This document shows, one piece after another, positions 33,830 to 43,895 of a stretch of 64,000 nucleotides of DNA. Origin of the DNA: Ralstonia soli (GTDB lineage: Bacteria > Pseudomonadota > Gammaproteobacteria > Burkholderiales > Burkholderiaceae); assembly GCF_023955655.1 (NCBI RefSeq), contig NZ_JAMXHT010000005.1, positions 249,462 to 313,461 of the forward strand, read 5' to 3'. The notes under the pieces are model-generated. The model was not told where the DNA came from. It saw nothing but the letters and a program-made list of their open reading frames with translations, and made no database searches. Position 1 is the stretch's first letter, and each line of letters begins with the position of its first letter. A program made the position numbers and the translations under genes.

Positions 33830-33901
33830 ACCTACGACCACAAGAGCGCAGCCAATGAGCCGCGCCATTAACGACGCAGCACACACCGACGGGAACGGAC
33901 C

Positions 33902-34849
33902 ATGAGCAAGTCCAACACGCCGACCTTCATTGTCATTCGGCGCAACAAGAAAGGCGGACACGGCCACCACGGTGGCGCGTGGAAGATCGCCTACGCCGAT
34001 TTCGTCACGGCCATGATGGCGTTCTTTCTGCTGATGTGGTTGCTCAGCTCGGTGACCAAGGCCGAGCTGTCGTCGGTCGAAACGTATTTCCGCACGCCGC
34101 TGAAGGTGGCGTTGTTCGGCGGTGCCGGCTCCGGCGACCAGTCGAGCATCCTCAACGGTAGCCCGGCGATCAAGCAGAACATGCCGCAACCGAACCCGAG
34201 CCCGAGCCCCACTGTGCAGCGCCAGCGCAACATCCGCGACGAGAGCGACGACGCGGCGCTGAACAAGCTCAAGCAGAAGATTGCCGAGATGGTCGAGACG
34301 AACCCGGTGATGAGCCAGTTCAAGCACCAGTTGCTGATCGACATGACCACCGAAGGCCTGCGCATCCAGATCGTCGACCAGCAGAACCGGCCGATGTTCG
34401 CCAACGCCAGCGCCGAAGTGCAGCCGTACATGCGCACCATCCTGCGCGAACTGGGCGTGGCACTGAACGACGTGCCCAACCCGATCAGCCTGTCGGGCCA
34501 CACCGACGCCACGCAGTACGCCACGCAGCACGGCTACAGCAACTGGGAACTGTCGGCCGACCGCGCCAACGCATCGCGCCGCGAACTGGTGGCCGGCGGC
34601 ATGAAGCCCGAGAAGGTCAGCCGCGTGGTGGGCCTGGAGGCATCGGTACCGCTGGACAAGACCGATCCCTACAACCCGATCAACCGCCGCATCAGCATCG
34701 TCGTGCTCAATGCACGCGCTGCCGAAGCCGTGCGATCGGGTGGGGTCGAGCCGGTGGCCGATCTGCGCAATGACGGCAAGGACACGCTGACCGACGCTGC
34801 CGCACGTGCCACAGGCGTGGCTGATGTGGTGACACCGGCCAAGCCATAA
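33902..34849 (+). CDS. motB: Flagellar motor stator protein MotB
   Basis: A 315-residue stator subunit. A basic cytoplasmic N terminus (IVIRRNKKGGHGHHGG) leads to the single membrane helix, which holds the proton-carrying aspartate (YADFVTAMMAFFLLMWLLSS). A plug/linker and an OmpA-like peptidoglycan-binding domain follow (ISLSGHTDATQYA, NWELSADRANASRRELVAGG, NRRISIVVL). The length fits the family. It is separated from motA by an unusual 200-bp spacer and followed after 25 nt by the CheY-like gene. Confidence 0.97.
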   Translation: MSKSNTPTFIVIRRNKKGGHGHHGGAWKIAYADFVTAMMAFFLLMWLLSSVTKAELSSVETYFRTPLKVALFGGAGSGDQSSILNGSPAIKQNMPQPNPSPSPTVQRQRNIRDESDDAALNKLKQKIAEMVETNPVMSQFKHQLLIDMTTEGLRIQIVDQQNRPMFANASAEVQPYMRTILRELGVALNDVPNPISLSGHTDATQYATQHGYSNWELSADRANASRRELVAGGMKPEKVSRVVGLEASVPLDKTDPYNPINRRISIVVLNARAAEAVRSGGVEPVADLRNDGKDTLTDAAARATGVADVVTPAKP

Positions 34850-34874
34850 GAAGCGCCGAGGGGAGACACAGTCA

Positions 34875-35297
34875 ATGAGTGAGAAACACATCCTGGTGGT
34901 GGACGATTCCACGTCGATCCGCCGCATGATTGCCGCGTGCCTGCGTGAGTGCGGCTTTGCCGTGACGGAAGCCGGTGACGGCACCGCCGCGCTTGAAGTC
35001 GCGCGCAATCCTGCCCAGGGTAGCCACCACCTCGTGATCACCGACCAGGTGATGCCGTCGATGGACGGCCTGACGCTCATCCGCACCCTGCGCACGCTGC
35101 CGGCCTATGCCGACACCCCCATCCTGATGCTGACCACCGAGGCCGACGGCACCATCCGCGACCAGGCCCGCGCAGCGGGCGCAACCGGCTTCCTGCCTAA
35201 GCCGTTCGACCCGGACGGCCTGACGGATTCGGTGATGCAGTTGCTCGAATGGCATGCGCAGACGCACGGGTCCGCATCCGCACATTCCGCGCATTAA
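34875..35297 (+). CDS. CheY-like single-domain response regulator (first of two)
   Basis: A 140-residue receiver domain. The acidic pair D10-D11 (VVDDST), phosphoacceptor D57 (LVITDQVMPSMDG), the threonine switch in MLTTEAD and the lysine in FLPKPFD are all present. It lies directly before cheA and is distinct from the CheY next to cheZ (45178). In Burkholderiales such an extra CheY-like protein may be a phosphate sink or act on another motor element. The Ala/His-rich C-terminal tail (GSASAHSAH) is unusual. Confidence 0.93.
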   Translation: MSEKHILVVDDSTSIRRMIAACLRECGFAVTEAGDGTAALEVARNPAQGSHHLVITDQVMPSMDGLTLIRTLRTLPAYADTPILMLTTEADGTIRDQARAAGATGFLPKPFDPDGLTDSVMQLLEWHAQTHGSASAHSAH

Positions 35298-35313
35298 CGA
35301 CAGAGACCACGAC

Positions 35314-37497
35314 ATGAATCTCGATCTCAGCCAGTTTTTCGGCGCCTTCTTCGAAGAAGCGGAAGAGCTGCTCGTCGACATGGAGCGGCTGCTGCTCAAT
35401 CTCGATGTCGCCAACCCTTCTTCTGATGATCTGAACGCCATCTTCCGCTGCGCGCACTCCATCAAGGGCGGTGCCGCAACCTTCGGTTTCACGCACATGA
35501 CGGAGCTCACGCATGTGGCGGAATCGATTCTGGACCGCGCCCGCACCGGTACCCTGCAGCTGCGCGAAAACATGGTGGATGCCTTCCTGGAAACGAAAGA
35601 CGTGTTGAAAAGCCAACTTGATGCCTACCGGCAAGAGCACCCCATCGATACGGCCACGCTCGAATACATGGTGGCCAAGCTCAACGCCATCGCTGCCGAA
35701 GACGGCGCGAGCGCCGATGCGCAACCGGCCCCGGTCGCACCGGCTCCGGTGGCCGCAGCGCCTGCAGCGGCCGCTCCCGAGCCTGTCGTTGTGGAGGCGC
35801 CCGCAGCTGAGCCTGTCGGCGCCCCCGACGGCGGCCTGGACATCAAGCTCATCAACGTCTCGAACGAAGACTGCGAGCTGATCGTCACCGAACTCAAACA
35901 CCTGGGCACCGTGCTGCGCCACGTGCGCACCGGCCGCAACAGCGACATCGTGCTGCAAAGCACCTGCACCGCCGACGACATCATCGCGGTGAGCTGCTTC
36001 ATCATCGATGCCGACCAGATCGTCATCACCCCGCACGTGGGCGACGCGGCTCCGGCGCAGGCGGCGGTGGCAGAAGCCGCCGTGGCCGCCCCGACGCCGG
36101 CAGCCGCCCAGACCGAAGCGCACGCCCCGGCTGCCAACGAAGCCCCGCAGGCGCCATTCGTTGCCGCAGCTGCTGCGGCTGCCGCCCCGATGCCGACGCG
36201 CCCGGCTGCATCCGACAAGCCGGTCGTGGCGGCCGAAACGTCGATCCGCGTGGGCGTGGAGAAGGTCGACCAGCTCATCAACCTGGTAGGCGAACTCGTC
36301 ATCACGCAGGCCATGCTGGCGCAAACCGCGCAGGCCTTCGACCCGGTGCTCAACGAACGCCTGTTTGCCGGCCTCTCGCAGCTCACGCGCAATGCACGCG
36401 ACCTGCAGGAAGCCGCCATGTCCATCCGCATGATGCCGATGGACTACGTGTTCAACCGCTTCCCGCGCCTGGTGCGCGACCTGGCGCACAAGCTCGGCAA
36501 GCAGGTCGAGTTGTCGACGTTCGGCAAGTCGACCGAGCTGGACAAGGGCCTGATCGAACGCATCATCGATCCGCTCACGCACCTGGTGCGCAACAGCCTG
36601 GACCACGGTATCGAACTGCCCGAGGCCCGCGTGGCCGCCGGCAAGGATGCGGTCGGCCAACTGCTGCTGTCCGCGGCCCACCAGGGCGGCAACATCGTCA
36701 TTGAAGTGAGTGACGACGGCCAGGGCCTGAACCGCGACAAGATCCTCAAGAAGGCGCGCGAGCGCGGCCTGCCCGTGTCGGACAACATGACCGATGACGA
36801 GATCAACCAGCTGATCTTCGCGCCGGGCTTCTCCACCGCTGATCAGGTGACGGACGTGTCCGGCCGTGGCGTGGGCATGGACGTGGTCAAGCAGAACATC
36901 CAGTCGATGGGCGGCTACGTCGAGATCCAGTCGCAGAAGGGCAAGGGCACGACCATCCGCATCGTGCTGCCGCTCACGCTGGCCATTCTGGACGGCATGT
37001 CGGTCAAAACCGGCGACGAGGTGTTCATCCTCCCGCTGTCGTGCGTGGCCGAATCGCTGCAGCCGCGCCCCGAAGACATCAAGGCTGTGCCGGGCGGCGG
37101 CCGCCTGCTGAAGGTGCGCAATGAATACCTGACGCTGGTGCCCATGTATGAGCGTTTCCGCATCACGCCCTCACTGCCCAACCCGTCGGAAGGCATCGTC
37201 GTCATCCTGGATTCGGAGGGCAAGAAGATCGCCCTGCAGATCGATGAACTGGTCGGTCAGCAGCAGGTGGTGGTCAAGAACCTTGAGACTAACTACCGCC
37301 GGGTGCCGGGCATCTCGGGCGCGACCATCCTGGGCGATGGCAGCGTGGCGCTGATCGTGGACGTGTCGGCGCTGATGCGCGAGACCCGCTCTGGCCATTC
37401 AGAAAACGCCATGCGTGCCGTTAGTGCCGAAAAGCTTGAGATGGGCGATACGCAGGGCGGAGGCCGGTTCTCGACCGAAGCGATGGCCGCGGCATAA
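35314..37497 (+). CDS. cheA: Chemotaxis histidine kinase CheA
   Basis: A 727-residue kinase. The P1 domain has the phosphorylated H48 in [14 protein letters not shown]. An Ala/Pro-rich linker, a CheY-binding P2-like region ([19 protein letters not shown]) and a second Ala/Pro linker follow. P3 dimerisation contains [21 protein letters not shown]. The ATPase has [10 protein letters not shown] (N box), [11 protein letters not shown] (G1) and [13 protein letters not shown] (G2), and a CheW-like domain is C-terminal ([13 protein letters not shown]). It couples receptors through CheW and phosphorylates CheY and CheB. The ATG at 35314 was taken as the real start because P1 begins there. Confidence 0.98.
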   Translation: MNLDLSQFFGAFFEEAEELLVDMERLLLNLDVANPSSDDLNAIFRCAHSIKGGAATFGFTHMTELTHVAESILDRARTGTLQLRENMVDAFLETKDVLKSQLDAYRQEHPIDTATLEYMVAKLNAIAAEDGASADAQPAPVAPAPVAAAPAAAAPEPVVVEAPAAEPVGAPDGGLDIKLINVSNEDCELIVTELKHLGTVLRHVRTGRNSDIVLQSTCTADDIIAVSCFIIDADQIVITPHVGDAAPAQAAVAEAAVAAPTPAAAQTEAHAPAANEAPQAPFVAAAAAAAAPMPTRPAASDKPVVAAETSIRVGVEKVDQLINLVGELVITQAMLAQTAQAFDPVLNERLFAGLSQLTRNARDLQEAAMSIRMMPMDYVFNRFPRLVRDLAHKLGKQVELSTFGKSTELDKGLIERIIDPLTHLVRNSLDHGIELPEARVAAGKDAVGQLLLSAAHQGGNIVIEVSDDGQGLNRDKILKKARERGLPVSDNMTDDEINQLIFAPGFSTADQVTDVSGRGVGMDVVKQNIQSMGGYVEIQSQKGKGTTIRIVLPLTLAILDGMSVKTGDEVFILPLSCVAESLQPRPEDIKAVPGGGRLLKVRNEYLTLVPMYERFRITPSLPNPSEGIVVILDSEGKKIALQIDELVGQQQVVVKNLETNYRRVPGISGATILGDGSVALIVDVSALMRETRSGHSENAMRAVSAEKLEMGDTQGGGRFSTEAMAAA

Positions 37498-37580
37498 GCG
37501 GTCACGCCGGCCCGAGTGGGATTTCACCACCTAACAACGCATTCAAATCTAGTGGCCCGACGGGGCCGAGGGGAGCCGCA

Positions 37581-38072
37581 ATGGAAGTCAAGGAACACGC
37601 GATCGGAGAAGACACCGGCGGAGAGGAGTATCTGGCCTTCACGCTGGGCCGTGAGGAATACGGCATCGACATCCTGAAGGTGCAGGAGATTCGCGGCTAC
37701 GAAACCGTCACGCGCATTGCCAACGCGCCGGACTTCATCAAGGGCGTGATCAACCTGCGCGGCATCATCGTGCCGATCGTCGACCTGCGCATCAAGTTCC
37801 AGCTCGACCGCGTGGAGTACAACCAGTACACCGTGGTCATCATCCTGAACTTGAAGGACCGCGTGGTCGGCATCGTGGTGGACGGCGTGTCGGACGTGCT
37901 GACGCTGCAAAGCCAGCAGATCAAGCCGGCGCCGGAGTTTTCGGGCGCGCTGGACACGGAATACATCCGTGGCCTGGGCTCCATCGACGAGCGCATGCTG
38001 ATCCTGGTGGACATCGAGCGCTTGTTGATGTCGGCAGACATGGCGCTGTGCGACGAGGCCGAGGCTGCCTGA
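37581..38072 (+). CDS. cheW: Chemotaxis coupling protein CheW
   Basis: A 163-residue adaptor linking receptors to CheA. The two SH3-like subdomains show [23 protein letters not shown] and the [16 protein letters not shown] signature. [14 protein letters not shown] and [14 protein letters not shown] close the fold. The GGGGAG region before 37581 is a good ribosome-binding site. It follows cheA after 83 nt, probably in the same transcript. Confidence 0.98.
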   Translation: MEVKEHAIGEDTGGEEYLAFTLGREEYGIDILKVQEIRGYETVTRIANAPDFIKGVINLRGIIVPIVDLRIKFQLDRVEYNQYTVVIILNLKDRVVGIVVDGVSDVLTLQSQQIKPAPEFSGALDTEYIRGLGSIDERMLILVDIERLLMSADMALCDEAEAA

Positions 38073-38199
38073 TCGCAGCTTGAACGTGGGCCGGGGTGCG
38101 CGCTTGCGTGCCCCCGGCTGGTAACCCGGGCGTGCAGGGACGCTCGGTGGGCGACTAGACACCAACACAACAGGTGCGGCGCCGCATGGGGAGAAAAGC

Positions 38200-40041
38200 A
38201 TGTTCAGCAGAATGAGCATCCGGCTCCGTCTGGGGCTGATGATGGCGGGCATTGGTGTGCTCGCCGTCGTTGTGGGGGTAACGGGCCTCATTGGCATGCG
38301 GCACGCCAACGGCCGCGTGCAGGACATCTATGCCGTGCAACTGGCGGGCACGGTGGCATTGGCCGAGTCCGATGCCAACCTGCTGAGCTTTCGCATCGTG
38401 CTGGACCGTGCGGCCATGTCGCTGAACACGCCCGGCATGGACAAGACGATGGAGCGCGCCAGGATGTTCCTCGACAAGTCCGACGCCGCCTGGAAGCGCT
38501 ACCGCGCGCTGCCCATCAACGCAGAAGAGCGCAAGCTGGCCGACGAGGCCGAGACCCTGCGCAATGTCTTCCTGCGTGACGGCACCCAGGTGCTCATGCA
38601 GGCCGTGCAGGCGCATGACGAAGCGCGCGTCAGCCAGACGGTCATGGACGTCATGCCCGCGCTGTACCGCCCGCTGGGTGACAAGGTGGCGGCGCTGAAC
38701 CGCATGCAGATGGAGGCGGCCAAGGCCCGATACGAGACGGGGCAGCACGAGCACGACAACCTGAGCGCGCTTACCATGGCACTGCTGTTGGGCGGCATCG
38801 TGGTTGGCGGGCTGCTGACGTGGGCACTGCGCCGCTCGATCACGCTGCCGCTGACACGCGCCATCGAGCAGGCCGAGCACATCACGCAGGGCGATCTCAC
38901 GCACACCATCCGCGTGGACCGCATGGACGAAACCGGCCGCCTGCTGGTGGCCCTGCAGCGCATGCAGGAGAGCCTGCAGAAGATGGTGGGGCAGGTGCGC
39001 TCCGGTTCGGATTCGATTGCCAGCGCCACGCAGCAGATCGCCACCGGCAACGCAGATCTGTCGCAGCGCACGGAACAGCAGGCCTCGGCATTGGAAGAAA
39101 CCGCGTCGAGCATGGAAGAGCTGACGAGCATCGTGCGCCAGAACGCCGACAACGCGCGCCAGGCCAGCACGCTGGCCGGCAACGCTTCAGACATTGCCGT
39201 CAAGGGCGGCGAAGTGGTCGGCCGGGTGGTGGACACCATGGCCGGCATCAATGAAAGCAGCAAGAAAATCGCCGACATCATCGGCGTGATTGAAGGCATT
39301 GCGTTCCAGACCAACATCCTGGCGCTGAATGCCGCAGTGGAAGCTGCCCGCGCCGGCGAGCAGGGGCGCGGCTTTGCCGTGGTGGCGGGGGAAGTGCGCA
39401 GCCTGGCACAACGCTCGGCCACGGCCGCCAAGGAGATCAAGGAACTCATCAGCGATTCGGTGGGCCGCGTTGAGAACGGCACCACGCTGGTGGCGGAGGC
39501 CGGCAGCGTGATCGATGAAGTCGTTGTCGCCGTGAAGCGCGTGACGGACATCATGGGCGAGATCAGCTCGGCGTCTGACGAGCAGAGTGCCGGCATCGAG
39601 CAGATCAACCAGGCGGTGACGCAGATGGACGAGGGCACCCAGCAGAACGCTGCGCTGGTGGAGCAGGCTGCTGCCGCTGCGATGTCGCTGCAGGAGCAGG
39701 CCAATGGCCTTCGTCATGCGGTGGCGGCGTTCCGCACGCAGGACCGGGCGCAGTTGGCCCCTGTGGCACCCAAGGCGGCAGCGCCCGCGTCCGCAAAGCC
39801 GGCATCGCACGCCAAGGCCGCGCCGCGTCGCGTTGCCAAGCCGAAGGCTGCGGCTTCCGTGGCGGTTGAAACGCCGGTGGAAGCCGCCGCGGCACCCGCG
39901 GCGCGGGCACCTGCAAAAGAACATTCGCGCAGGCGCACCGTGGCTGGCGCCGTTGCCAAGGCGGCCACGCAAGCGCCCAAGTTGCAAGCCCCAAAGCTCG
40001 TTGCCGCTGGCGGTGACGATAGCGATTGGGAAACCTTTTAA
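38200..40041 (+). CDS. Methyl-accepting chemotaxis protein with four-helix-bundle sensor and C-terminal DWETF
   Basis: A 613-residue Tsr/Tar-like receptor. The first helix is [25 protein letters not shown]. The periplasmic part is a 4HB_MCP-type helical bundle (residues about 35-190), followed by a second helix and HAMP. The tip [23 protein letters not shown] and methylation helices are conserved. The Ala/Pro/Lys-rich tail ends SDWETF, matching the NWETF pentapeptide that tethers CheR and CheB in enterobacteria. The ligand is not predicted. A strong terminator follows, so this closes the cheA-cheW transcript. Confidence 0.94.
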   Translation: MFSRMSIRLRLGLMMAGIGVLAVVVGVTGLIGMRHANGRVQDIYAVQLAGTVALAESDANLLSFRIVLDRAAMSLNTPGMDKTMERARMFLDKSDAAWKRYRALPINAEERKLADEAETLRNVFLRDGTQVLMQAVQAHDEARVSQTVMDVMPALYRPLGDKVAALNRMQMEAAKARYETGQHEHDNLSALTMALLLGGIVVGGLLTWALRRSITLPLTRAIEQAEHITQGDLTHTIRVDRMDETGRLLVALQRMQESLQKMVGQVRSGSDSIASATQQIATGNADLSQRTEQQASALEETASSMEELTSIVRQNADNARQASTLAGNASDIAVKGGEVVGRVVDTMAGINESSKKIADIIGVIEGIAFQTNILALNAAVEAARAGEQGRGFAVVAGEVRSLAQRSATAAKEIKELISDSVGRVENGTTLVAEAGSVIDEVVVAVKRVTDIMGEISSASDEQSAGIEQINQAVTQMDEGTQQNAALVEQAAAAAMSLQEQANGLRHAVAAFRTQDRAQLAPVAPKAAAPASAKPASHAKAAPRRVAKPKAAASVAVETPVEAAAAPAARAPAKEHSRRRTVAGAVAKAATQAPKLQAPKLVAAGGDDSDWETF

Positions 40042-40104
40042 CCATGTATGCATGGGATCTTCGCTGCTCGCGAAAGCTCTCTCGTGCGTCTTTGTGGTGT
40101 GCAG

Positions 40105-40131
40105 CCTGCCCCTTGGGGCAGGTTTTTTTTT
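40105..40131 (+). terminator. Strong rho-independent terminator after the first che-cluster receptor
   Basis: CCTGCCCC TT GGGGCAGG, an 8-bp perfect stem with a 2-nt gap, followed by nine T. It separates the cheA-cheW-receptor unit from the next receptor gene. Confidence 0.92.
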
Positions 40132-40197
40132 GCCTGGGCAAGTCGTGACAGAGGCGGGGCGATCCCCCACTGAAGAGGCATGACCCCACTGCGGTTC

Positions 40198-40225
40198 TAA
40201 AGAGCCTTCCCCAAAAGGCCGATAG
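40198..40225 (+). promoter_or_regulatory. Sigma-28 (FliA) promoter of the second receptor gene
   Basis: TAAAGAGC (40198-40205) and GCCGATAG (40218-40225) match the -35 TAAAG and 7 of 8 bases of the -10 GCCGATAA. The spacer between the octamers is 12 bp against the ideal 11. The predicted start lies about 35 nt before the ATG at 40267, right after the terminator at 40105. Confidence 0.7.
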
Positions 40226-40266
40226 CGGTTGCAGGAGACCATTACAAAAAAGGAAGAGGTAGACAG

Positions 40267-42159
40267 ATGATGGGTTGGATCAAGCGATTGCCGGTCTCCA
40301 CACTATTGACCGGCGGTTTTCTGGTCGTGGCGGCCATGGGTGCGGCCATCGGCGGGCTAGGGATTTACACGATCACGCGATTGACCGCCGCCAGCGATGA
40401 ACTGGCGCAGAAACAAATGCGTGCCATCACGCAGATGGGCAATGCGGCCAGCGGGCTTTCGCATGCCGCCCGGGCGCAGACGGGGATGTTGAGCAGCGGC
40501 ACGATGACGGATCGCAGGGCGCTCATCGCTGAAGTCAAGACGAACGTGCAGCGCCTGAAAGACAGTGTGGATGCCGTGCGCCCGCTGTTCGCCTCGGACG
40601 AGGGCAAGAAGATGATCCGCGAGGTGGACGCCATCTACCCCGTCTGGAGCAAGCGCATGAGCGATTTCCTCACGCTCATGGAGGCACAGGGCGAGGACAT
40701 CAGCCAGTTCGACAGCCGCGTCGAGGCAGAAAACTTCGGGCTGCAGGACGACACGTCCGTGTTCGAGAAAACCATCGACAAGATGGTCAAGCGCGTGGAA
40801 GAAGTGGCCGCCGCCTCCACCGTCAAGGCTCGTGAAGATGCGGATCGCTCGCGCATGATGATGATCGTGCTGGCCGGCGTGGGCGCCTTGCTGGGCATTG
40901 TGCTGGGCCTGGTCATTGCGCGCCGGCTGTCGCGCCAGTTGGGCGGCGAGCCGTCTTACGCGGCCGACATCGCCCGCCGCATCGCCGCCGGCGATCTGGC
41001 CGTGCACGTGCAGACCCGCCCGGGCGATCGCGACAGCATGCTGTTCGCCATGGCGCAGATGCAGCAACAGCTGACCGGCACCATCGGCAACATCAAAAGC
41101 TCGGCCGATTCCATTGCCAGCGCCACCAAGCAGATCGCCGCCGGCAATGCCGACTTGTCGCAGCGCACGGAAGAGCAGGCGTCCTCGCTGGAGGAAACCG
41201 CTTCCAGCATGGAAGAACTCACGAGCATCGTGAAGCAGAACGCCGACAACGCGCGCCAGGCCAGCCAACTGGCAGGCAGCGCGTCGGACATCGCGGTCAA
41301 GGGCGGCGAAGTCGTGGGCCGCGTGGTGGAAACCATGGCGGGCATCAACGACAGCAGCAAGAAGATTGCCGACATCATCGGCGTGATCGAGGGCATTGCG
41401 TTCCAGACCAACATCCTCGCCCTGAACGCTGCGGTGGAAGCCGCTCGCGCAGGGGAACAGGGGCGCGGCTTTGCGGTGGTGGCCGGCGAGGTACGCAGCC
41501 TGGCGCAGCGTTCCGCCACGGCGGCCAAGGAGATCAAGGAGCTGATCGGCGATTCGGTCGGCCGCGTGCGCAACGGCTCTGCCCTGGTGGCCGAGGCCGG
41601 CGAGGTAATCGAAGAAGTGGTGGTGGCCGTGCGCCGCGTGACCGACATCATGGGCGAGATTTCCGCTGCATCGGATGAGCAGAGCAGCGGCATCGAGCAG
41701 GTCAACCAGGCCGTGAACCAGATGGACGAAGTGACGCAGCAGAACGCGGCGCTGGTGGAACAGGCGGCCGCCGCGGCGCTGTCGCTGGAAGAGCAGGCGC
41801 AACGGCTGCGCGGCGCGGTGTCGGCGTTCCGCACGGATGCTTCGGCGGAGTCGGCCGTGGCCGCACCGGTGAAGGTTCCGGTGCGGGCGGCCCCTGTTGC
41901 GTCCGCCGCCCGTAGCGAAGTCCGTCCGGAGAAAGCCGCAGTGGTGCCCTCCGTGGCCCGCGCCCTGTCTTCGCGCAAGGCGGCCAAATCGCAGGTTGAG
42001 GTCTCGAAAGACACCTCGCCAAGCGTAGAAAAAGCGTCTCAAGCGACACATTCTCCGGTTGCACCGGTGGTTGCTGCCGCAGTTTCGGCTGCCGTAACCA
42101 CCCCGGCCCTCAAGCTGGCCGCCGGTTCTGCCGATGAAGATGACTGGAGCACGTTCTGA
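40267..42159 (+). CDS. Methyl-accepting chemotaxis protein with C-terminal DWSTF
   Basis: A 630-residue receptor. The first helix is [25 protein letters not shown]. The periplasmic helical domain covers about residues 40-190. The second helix ([23 protein letters not shown]) and HAMP are followed by the universal hairpin tip [23 protein letters not shown]. The long Ala/Val/Ser-rich tail ends DEDDWSTF, a WxTF-type pentapeptide for CheR/CheB tethering. Its signalling half is nearly the same as that of the receptor at 38200 over about 280 residues, so a tandem duplication with a diverged sensor is likely. Ligand unknown. Confidence 0.94.
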   Translation: MMGWIKRLPVSTLLTGGFLVVAAMGAAIGGLGIYTITRLTAASDELAQKQMRAITQMGNAASGLSHAARAQTGMLSSGTMTDRRALIAEVKTNVQRLKDSVDAVRPLFASDEGKKMIREVDAIYPVWSKRMSDFLTLMEAQGEDISQFDSRVEAENFGLQDDTSVFEKTIDKMVKRVEEVAAASTVKAREDADRSRMMMIVLAGVGALLGIVLGLVIARRLSRQLGGEPSYAADIARRIAAGDLAVHVQTRPGDRDSMLFAMAQMQQQLTGTIGNIKSSADSIASATKQIAAGNADLSQRTEEQASSLEETASSMEELTSIVKQNADNARQASQLAGSASDIAVKGGEVVGRVVETMAGINDSSKKIADIIGVIEGIAFQTNILALNAAVEAARAGEQGRGFAVVAGEVRSLAQRSATAAKEIKELIGDSVGRVRNGSALVAEAGEVIEEVVVAVRRVTDIMGEISAASDEQSSGIEQVNQAVNQMDEVTQQNAALVEQAAAAALSLEEQAQRLRGAVSAFRTDASAESAVAAPVKVPVRAAPVASAARSEVRPEKAAVVPSVARALSSRKAAKSQVEVSKDTSPSVEKASQATHSPVAPVVAAAVSAAVTTPALKLAAGSADEDDWSTF

Positions 42160-42182
42160 CGCCAGCCTCGCCAACAGCACAC

Positions 42183-42214
42183 TTGGCGGGCGCCGCGGTA
42201 ACGGTGCCCGCCAA
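42183..42214 (+). promoter_or_regulatory. GC-rich hairpin between receptor and cheR
   Basis: TTGGCGGGC (42183-42191) and GCCCGCCAA (42206-42214) form a 9-bp perfect stem, extended by an inner CCG/CGG pairing. There is no T run, so it is more likely an mRNA-stability or attenuation structure than a terminator. Confidence 0.4.
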
Positions 42215-42259
42215 TGATGGAAAGCGGGCGTCAGACCCGCGCAATTACGGGGTAGTTAT

Positions 42260-43147
42260 ATGGCTATGGCACAAACCTTGGCGCCAGTCTCATCGACGCT
42301 CTCGTCGCGTGAGTTTTCGTTCACCGCGGAAGATTTCGCCCGCATCCGTGACCTGATCTATCGCCGCGTCGGCATTTCGCTGTCCGACCGCAAGAGCGAG
42401 ATGGTCTATAGCCGGCTGGCCCGCCGCCTGCGCGTGGTCAACCTCGGCTCGTTCCGCGATTACCTCGATGCGCTGGAAAAAGGCCACCTGCCCGACGAGT
42501 GGGAGGCCTTTACCAACGCGCTGACCACCAACCTGACCGCGTTCTTCCGCGAGCAGCATCACTTTCCGATCCTGGCCGAGCACGCCAAAGCCAAGCGCAC
42601 GCCGTTTTCCGTGTGGTGCTCGGCGTCGTCCACCGGCGAAGAGCCGTATTCGATCGCCATTACGCTGGCCGAAACGTTTGGTTCGATGAATCCGGCGCAG
42701 GTGAGCGTGATCGCATCGGATGTCGACACGAACGCGCTGGCCCGCGCCCGCGCCGGCATCTACCCGATGGAGCGCGTGTCGGCCCTGTCGCCCGAGCGCC
42801 TGAAGAAGTATTTCCTGCGCGGCACCGGCAAGCAGGAGGGCTATGCCCGCGTGCGGCCCGAGCTGCAGGCCATGATCGACTTCCGCCAGATCAACCTGCT
42901 CGACCGCGATTGGCCGCTGCAGCAGAAGTTCGACGTGATCTTCTGCCGCAACGTGATGATCTATTTCGATAAGCCGACGCAGGCGAAGATCCTCGAACAC
43001 TTCATCGACGTGATGAAGCCCGATGGCTTGCTCTTTGCCGGCCACTCCGAGAGCTTCCTGCAGATCAGCAAGGCCTGGACGCTGCGCGGCAAGACCGTGT
43101 ACGAGGTCGCGCCCGAGCTGCGCGCCAGGATGGCGGGGACCAAATGA
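42260..43147 (+). CDS. cheR: Chemotaxis methyltransferase CheR
   Basis: A 295-residue SAM-dependent glutamate methyltransferase that methylates receptor helices. The N-terminal helical domain (FTAEDFARIRDLIYRRVGISLSDRK) is followed by the Rossmann domain with FSVWCSASSTGEEPYSIAI (SAM site), VIASDVDTNALARARAG and FDVIFCRNVMIYFD. The beta-subdomain that binds WETF-like peptides is present, in keeping with the pentapeptides on the two receptors upstream. Its 3' end overlaps cheD by 4 nt. Confidence 0.98.
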   Translation: MAMAQTLAPVSSTLSSREFSFTAEDFARIRDLIYRRVGISLSDRKSEMVYSRLARRLRVVNLGSFRDYLDALEKGHLPDEWEAFTNALTTNLTAFFREQHHFPILAEHAKAKRTPFSVWCSASSTGEEPYSIAITLAETFGSMNPAQVSVIASDVDTNALARARAGIYPMERVSALSPERLKKYFLRGTGKQEGYARVRPELQAMIDFRQINLLDRDWPLQQKFDVIFCRNVMIYFDKPTQAKILEHFIDVMKPDGLLFAGHSESFLQISKAWTLRGKTVYEVAPELRARMAGTK

Positions 43148-43857
43148 TCGAATTCGGCAAGAAAGCCACCCCGCGTGCATCCGTGGCCGACGCCGTGCGC
43201 AACGACAGCGGCGCGAATGGCGGGATGAGCGCCGGCGCCATGGCCACGCTCGCGCAATCGGCTGCCAGCACCCACGCGTATTACGACACCACCTTCAGCC
43301 GCCGCGCCATGAAGGTGCTGCCCGGCGAGTACTACGTCACCACCGAAGACCTGATGCTCGTGACGGTGCTCGGCTCGTGCGTGTCGGCCTGCGTGCGCGA
43401 CAAGATCCTCGGCATTGGCGGCATGAACCACTTCATGCTGCCCTCGCGCAACGAAGGCGAATCGATCCTGTCGCCCTCCATGCGCTACGGTACGCATGCC
43501 ATGGAAGTGCTGCTCAACCAGCTCTACAAGGCCGGCGCCCGGCGCGAGCACCTGGAGATCAAGGTGTTTGGCGGCGCCGCCGTGCTGGCCGGCATGAGCA
43601 CGCTCGACGTGGGGGAGCGCAACGGCAAGTTCGTGCTCGAATTCCTGCGCAACGAAGGACTGGCGGTGGCCGCCAAGGACCTCTTCGACGTGCACCCGCG
43701 CAAGGTGTATTTCGTGCCGTCCACCGGGCAGATCATGGTGCGCAAGCTGCGCACGCAAAGCTCGGCCGCTGAGCTGGACAGCGAAGCCCAGTACGCCAGC
43801 AAGCTGTCGAAATCCATCACGACGAAGCCGGCCTCGCGCCTGCAACTGTTCACGTAA
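43144..43857 (+). CDS. cheD: Receptor glutamine deamidase CheD
   Basis: A 237-residue deamidase that converts receptor glutamines to glutamates. The catalytic cysteine lies in VLGSCVSACVRD, the histidine in GGMNHFMLPS, and the threonine-glycine site near KVFGGAAVLAGM. The N-terminal 40 residues are poorly conserved. The ATG overlaps the cheR stop (ATGA), so the genes are translationally coupled; cheB follows after 38 nt. Confidence 0.97.
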   Translation: MIEFGKKATPRASVADAVRNDSGANGGMSAGAMATLAQSAASTHAYYDTTFSRRAMKVLPGEYYVTTEDLMLVTVLGSCVSACVRDKILGIGGMNHFMLPSRNEGESILSPSMRYGTHAMEVLLNQLYKAGARREHLEIKVFGGAAVLAGMSTLDVGERNGKFVLEFLRNEGLAVAAKDLFDVHPRKVYFVPSTGQIMVRKLRTQSSAAELDSEAQYASKLSKSITTKPASRLQLFT

Positions 43858-43895
43858 TTCCGCAATCCCCGTAATTCCTGAGACTTGCTTCCTAT

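Noticed and set aside
40357-42180. Minus-strand open frame of 607 codons opposite the second receptor
   Set aside because: Antisense to a textbook chemoreceptor, with low-complexity His/Arg/Ala content.
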